From NCBI GenBank assembly GCA_020064725.1, contig JAGTWJ010000017.1, positions 4,216,001 to 4,280,000 on the forward strand: a stretch of 64,000 nucleotides of DNA. The letters run 5' to 3'. Below, piece by piece: positions 58,793 to 64,000 of this stretch. The DNA is from Drechslerella dactyloides (lineage: Eukaryota > Ascomycota > Orbiliomycetes > Orbiliales > Orbiliaceae). The translations under genes and the position numbers were made by a program. Positions within the stretch are counted from its first letter, which is position 1. Each line of letters opens with the position of its first letter. The notes below the pieces were generated by a model. The model saw only the letters and a list, made by a program, of their open reading frames with translations. It made no database searches and had not been told where the DNA came from.

Positions 58793-61700
58793 TCACCCTT
58801 GGTATAAGGCAACAGTTTCGACATAAGAATTCGTGTTGTCGCTCTGCTCAGCACTCCAGCTTCCATCGATGGTCAGCATGTTTTGAGTTCCCTTGGTGAC
58901 CGTGTTGTATATGCGGACGTTGACTGAGCTCTCGATAGATGCCATGTAGACTTGGCAGGTTTCGTCGTTCAAGCAGTCTATTTGATGTGCATGGAATCGT
59001 TAGCATTGCTTGTAAATCAAGACGGATTGTGCGGCTGAAAGAGTATTGTTTTTGGCAAAGGCGTATATATTCGGGTTTAGGGAGCTAAGGATGACTTACC
59101 CTGTTTGTAGTTCTCGAACCAACTGTACATAGCCGCGCCATAGCACAAGACGTTGCTCGAACTCACGATTCTCAGGCCGTAGCTCTTCTTGCACGTCACT
59201 GGCGAATCGGGAGGGCAGATTACGTCGTAATCCGGGTCGTTGAAGGCGGCGTTGACGCTGAAAGGATTGGTTGCGGCTGGATTGGACTGATAGTAGGGAG
59301 TCTCGGTCTGAATGAGGCCCAGATATACATGTTGTGCATTGACGAGCTGGTATTGGTAAAGGACGTTATGCTCGACAGCACAACCATGCATCCAGATAGG
59401 GTACACACTTTCAATAAGCAAGCCACGGCCGACGAAGATGGAAATCTGGTCATGATTCAGATCTAGATCGTGGTCTGCAGTCCACAGCCAGACGTTGTCC
59501 AACACCACTCTGGCAGCTGTTTTGCCGATTCTCATGAGCATGAAAGCAGCAATACAGTTAAGTTTTACGATTGTGCTGCTGGGTGTCTTGAGGCAGGTGT
59601 TGGCGTCGAGGTTGGAGCCTTGGAAGCCGCCTACGCGAGCGTGGACGTCGTACAGGCCTGAGACCTCACCTCCATCCGTCGACGCAAGGTTCCACTCCAT
59701 TAGGATGGCACCTGCCATTGCACCACGAGTGCCTACGATGAAGTTGGTGCACTCAATAAAGCCAATGTCTCCGGGGCGGCCGAATTGCACGATGGGCGTG
59801 GGGTTTGCGGTGCTAGTAAATGCAGCTCCGAATCCCAAGATGAGCGGCCATACCTCACCCATGATGCGTGAGTTGGGTGGAACATAGATGGTATTGCTGA
59901 CAACATAGATACCATAGTCGAGGTAGAGTACCTTGCCCTCGTTTGCTGCCTTGGTGATGGCAGCTTGCAGGGCAGCGGTATCGTCAGTGGTACCATCACC
60001 CTGGCAGCCCAAAGTGCGAGCGCTCAGAATTTGGTCGACTGTCAAGTCGGAATATTGCGGCTTGCTGCGTTCGAGAATCTTGCCGTTCGCGTCTAGGAGG
60101 CTGGCTGGCCGTGGGAAGCCAACAAAGGAAGATTGCATATCTCCTCCGTTCTTATTCAAGGCGTTGTAACCCCGTCCCTGGGCCCACATGTTGACAGTCG
60201 ATGCGCCAGAGGTGCCGGGGAGCTTGACATCACCGTTAGCGCCCACCATGATAGGGCAGTTGTTGATTTTGATATTGTCCAGGACTAAGGAATTGGCGGT
60301 TCTCGGGAAGGAAGAAGCACTCTTTTGAGATTTGACGCCAATTTGAACATTGTTAAACTCTGAATCAGCAAGCACCACAGATCCGACGCCGAGTGCGCTA
60401 GTACCGCCCGAGGTCATATCGATGCCGACGGCAACATTGTTGAAGGTGAAAGACTTGAAGCTCCAGGCCCAGCCCCAGTTGAGATAAATGCCGGTACCGC
60501 AGTTGTTGAACTTGAGGTTGCGGAAAGTATATTGCTGATTACCGACGTGTGCGCCGAACTCTCCTCCATTAAACACTAGATCTGACACGTAGCCACCAGA
60601 TCCGTTCTCCATATAGAGGCCTCTATGACGGGTTCCAGCATTGTTATTCGAATAAAATACGATGTTGTTCAAGCTGGTAGCCTGGGCAACTTGCCAATGG
60701 ATACCCTTGGCTTCTACATTTGCCGGCATCGCGGTGGTATCTATGATGAAATTGCGAACAACCTTGTAGAAGTTGTTTGTAGGCCCATGCCAGTTTCCGC
60801 TCGCGCTGTATGGGTTGGCATCGATGATGGCAGCTCCCTGGAAGTTTGGTGCGGCTTTTAATCTGGGAGGGTTGCCCGGGTCGCCAATCAAGTGGCTGTA
60901 GTAGTACATTTGGATCGCCGAGGATACGATATACGTTCCGGGTGGGAAGTATACCAAAGCTGGTTTGGTCGTCGAAGAATCGCAGTCGATACCACACCGG
61001 CTACCACTAGCCGCGATTGAAGTCAAATTGTTAAGGGCAGCGATCGCTCTTTGAATGGCAGCCGTGTCGTCCGTTATTCCGTCTCCCTTTGCACCAAAAT
61101 CTCTCTTCACATTCCGATAAACCTGGTAGCCATCGCTGCCAGCATACGGCGCCTTCCCTTGGTGCGCGATCATATCAAGCCAGTACCCAGTCGCCGTTGG
61201 AGTACTTGACGTAGTCCTGGTGGTGCTTGTAGTGGTGCTCATAGTGGTGCTCGTAGTGCGACTACTAGTGGAGCTGCTACCTGTCGAGCTCGTGGTCCGC
61301 GAGGTAGTCCTGGACGTCGTCGTTGTCCGCGATGTTGTCGTTGTCCGCGATGTTGTCGTTGTCCGCGATGTTGTCGTTGTCCGCGATGTTGTCGTAGTCC
61401 GCGATGTCGTCGTAGTCCGCGATGTCGTCGTAGTCCGCGATGTCGTCGTAGTCCGCGATGTCGTCGTCGTTCGCGATGTCGTCGTTGTCCGCGAGGTAGT
61501 GACCGCAGTTGCTCTCCTGGACGGCAGAGAAGGGTCAATCCGAACGCAGACAAAGTAGTTTAGGGCAAGTCCAGAACAATCGTTCTTCAGTGCCGGGTTC
61601 CATTGGATCAGGTTGGGCCTGGTAAGGTTGATAGGTGCTGCTGCGAATCTCGTAACGATATTGTCACAAGTATCACCAGACTGGACCTTTCTCCAGCCGA

Positions 61701-62352
61701 TGCAGTTTTCCGTCTGACCTTCTTGAATCCGTGCAGGAGTAACGACCGGCCCCGCGGATGTGGTGACGGGAGTTGGGTACTGTAAGGGAGCCGCTCCAAT
61801 TCGCACACAGACCCAAGTTTGAGGAGTAAGGCCCGAGCAGTCACTCTTCAGTGACGGGTTCCAACTGAGCAGATTGGTTCGAGTTAGGCTGACGGGTGCC
61901 GCTGCGAATCTCTTAACGAGATTGTCGCAAGTATCACCAGACTGGATCTTTCTCCAGCCAATACAATTGCTGACCTGGCCCGGCAGAAGCGGCGACGGAG
62001 CTTCTAGTCGCACGCACACATAAGTCTTCAACGCTTGTGGCAGCCCTGAGCAATCGCTTTTCAGCACCGGATTCCATTTAAGGAGGTCGGCGAGTGTCAA
62101 TCCAAGGTCGCGTTCGTAGCGGGTAACAATATTGGCGCAGGTATCACCTGTCTGGACAAGTCGCCAGCCGGCGCAGCTTGTGACCTGGCCAGGCGCAACG
62201 GGTGAAGGCGTGGGGACGGCCCTGGCGTGTAGAATATCGTTTCGCCGGACTTTACTGCCGTGGAGGCCGTAGTCCAAGACATAGCCTTGAACCCGGAAAA
62301 TCGCCAAAAGATAGACGAAAAGAGCCGAAAGAAATATATCAAGCTGCCGCAT
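58793..62352 (-). CDS. Secreted GH55 beta-1,3-glucanase with three N-terminal LysM-like modules
   Basis: Exons 59100-62352 and 58793-58977 join to 1145 residues; the small last exon restores the GH55 ending (DCLNDETCQVYMASIESSVN). A signal peptide covers residues 1-23. Three LysM-like (CBM50) modules follow at about 60-114, 130-183 and 217-271, each with C-x-GWR.(V/I)Q(T/S)GDTC, WNP.LK.DCSGL and a final (V)CVR. A Thr/Ser/Arg linker (about 280-395) is encoded by an 18-base minisatellite. The catalytic part has the two half-repeats of the GH55/Pectate_lyase_3 beta-helix (DFGAKGDGITDDTAAIQRAI and LGCQGDGTTDDTAALQAAI). GH55 enzymes release glucose or short oligomers from beta-1,3-glucan. The LysM modules would bind chitin or its oligomers, so the protein may act on fungal walls. 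LysM here is judged from spacing and cysteines. Confidence 0.9.
61284..61500 (-). repeat. 18-bp coding minisatellite encoding TTTTSR repeats
   Basis: About eleven units of an 18-base repeat (plus strand gttgtccgcgatgttgtc) encode (TTTTSR)n in the linker between LysM and GH55 modules. The copies differ at silent positions (gtt/gta/gtc variants grouped in blocks), which points to expansion by unequal exchange. The unit is a multiple of three, so copy-number change keeps the frame. Confidence 0.93.
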
Positions 62353-64000
62353 TGTAACGTCTGCTTTTTTCTGTCGCCTATTTTATTAAAAAAGAGTGAA
62401 TGGGGTCCGGGTATCGCGAACAATGAGGATAACAGAAAAACTACAACGTTAAGACGCACGCCGAAAAATGAGTGTATCCGGTCGATGGCAAAATTCAAAA
62501 ATGAATGGACGAGCGGCCTGTTCACAGAGCCATTCAGCAGTCGATGAGATGCATCGGTGGGGATGAAGAGAAAAGAGGGGAGGGGAAGCGGTTTATCTAA
62601 ATCCCGTTGTCGAGCATGTTATGGTTCGAGAGAACCCTATCGGATAATATATACTCATGCATATGCATACATGCGCGGGACACTAGACTAATCTTCGGCA
62701 CGCCAGGGCTAGTGCAAGACTGGCGCGAGCGACGCAAGGACAACATCGTGGAGTCCAAATATGGTTCCGAGTGCAGCCCTCCTTTCGTTGCGCCTTCATT
62801 CAAGCAAACTTGAGCGGATTCAGCGACTTGGCCATGGCTTTTTTGCGCTTGAGGCTTGCCGAGAGGCTTCCCGTTCACGTTAGAGTGGGTGATACTAGGG
62901 TAAACTATAAGTCGGGCGCCACAATTTCTGCCGCTGGTTCCTGCATCACAATAGAGGGGCCCACCGACACCATGTCCCGACCCACCGTTTGCAGAGATCG
63001 TCAACTAGACGTGCCGGATAAGTGCGAAAGGGGGGATTTGGACAGGGATCCTCTACCCAATGCAAAGGCACGATCCAGTAGCGAGGATCTGGTCAGAATC
63101 TCGTATCTTCGGGTCGCGTGATGGACCGACAGCGACACCTGCTTCTCGAGGCGACACACAAACGCCGATGTGGCAACTGCAGAGGTACCGACACGGTACG
63201 GATAAGAAAATTTCCAATACTTGTACAATATCCTCCATGCAGGTGAGGTCTGCATTCATTAGTAATTGGGGCGCAAAAAGACATTGCAGGGATCGGTTGC
63301 TGGGGTAGTATTAAGGCACCGGCCTGTTAAATTGCACTCGACGCGGAACTGGTGCGACATATTGGTGCTGAAACTTAAGACCAAATCGGTGCTTTCCGCC
63401 GGCACGATGTAACTTTCGTCAAGCTGTCCCTGTATCAAAACAATGCGGGTATTAGCCATGGCCCGCTTGCTCAACTCTCTTGTTCGGTGCGTGGCGGGGT
63501 GTTTTCATATTGTCCTTACGCGCGTCGAGTCATATTTGTATTTTCGAGTGAATGCAATATTCATGGTTGCAATAGACAGTTTGCCGAATACACCGCATAA
63601 GATTGAGCCTTGGCGTCTGGGCATCTGGGCATATATTCAGTAGAAACCTCGCGATTTCTTCGCCAGCTCTACGATACTGGTAGATACCGAGTTACTGTGT
63701 AACTATTTGATATCTGATAAGCTTCCGTCCCGTCGACTTGATCCCTGCCGCAGCATAGCGAAACGGCGCGCGGAGGACAAAGCTCTGACAGCTGCGCTCG
63801 CCTAGCATGCCCAAGACGGCAGCAATCCCAAAGCAGAATCCAACAGGCCAACGCGGCTATCGCTGGCGACGGAAGAAGCCGAGATGTTCTCGCTGGAAAG
63901 AACATGACGTGAAGCTGTCCGGTATATGTGTGTACGGGACAACTAGTAGCGGAAGAACCTGCTCACTGATGAAGCAATGATGTTAATTCCGGCACCAAGT
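62353..64000. other. Promoter of the GH55 gene, then unresolved sequence to the window end
   Basis: 62353-62600 is the likely promoter and leader (ATTTTATTAAAAAAGAG near 62381). Beyond 62.6 kb there are minus-strand frames of moderate interest. One is 63259-63474, containing GQLDESYIVPAESTDLVLSF and a cysteine pair, preceded by an ATACAG acceptor and followed by a TTACTAATGAATGCAG branch/acceptor pattern. Another is 63669-63905, starting with a hydrophobic, signal-like segment. They could be exons of one small secreted protein, but I could not join them in frame. Confidence 0.25.

Noticed and set aside
61220..61558. Plus-strand open frame with VVVRD repeats
   Set aside because: It is the antisense shadow of the TTTTSR minisatellite in the LysM-GH55 gene; its regularity comes from the repeat.
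1..64000. CRISPR arrays, bacterial-type operons or ribosome binding sites
   Set aside because: The window is eukaryotic with spliced genes; no spaced direct repeats of CRISPR type were seen.

Overview
The window is nuclear DNA of a filamentous ascomycete (Pezizomycotina). Genes are split by many short GT-AG introns (about 50-120 bases, several with a CTAAC/CTAAT-type branch site). The proteins are typical fungal orthologues: Fal1, Tra1, APC6/Cut9, Vma1, Rts1/B56, Gid7 and a Tlg1-like SNARE. A secreted LysM-GH55 wall enzyme and a fungal-type kinase are also present. I cannot fix the class from sequence alone. Exon joins were worked out by hand from reading frame, splice consensus and family conservation; nearly all sum to whole codons.

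Layout. 1-15 kb is a compact housekeeping block: the 5' end of SF3A3/Prp9 (-), FAL1 (+), a MAT2B/RmlD-like reductase (-), TFIIIC tau95 (+), a nuclease-like/kinase-like fusion (-), a dihydrodiol dehydrogenase-type oxidoreductase (+), a syntaxin-6/Tlg1 SNARE (-), APC6 (+) and dephospho-CoA kinase (-). 15.2-22.3 kb is an accessory island. It holds two diverged tandem copies of an unknown minus-strand locus, at least one of them broken, with duplicated TATA-like promoters. It also has scraps of retrotransposon gag zinc knuckles, an 8-bp satellite and one plausible two-exon orphan gene. 24.3-34.3 kb carries PP2A B56, V-ATPase subunit A and GID7/WDR26, all on the minus strand. 34.3-42.3 kb is about 8 kb with no gene I can defend. 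42.3-58.1 kb holds a RA-PH domain protein and the very large TRA1, both plus strand. 58.8-62.4 kb encodes a secreted protein with three LysM-like modules, a Thr/Ser minisatellite linker and a GH55 beta-1,3-glucanase. The last 1.6 kb is unresolved.

The housekeeping genes do not form a pathway; they are ordinary neighbours, several sharing short divergent promoters (SF3A3/FAL1, MAT2B-like/TFC1, SNARE/APC6). The observations most worth follow-up are the PD-(D/E)XK-like plus kinase protein that lacks the DFG aspartate, the LysM-GH55 fusion with its repeat linker, and the decaying tandem family in the accessory island.
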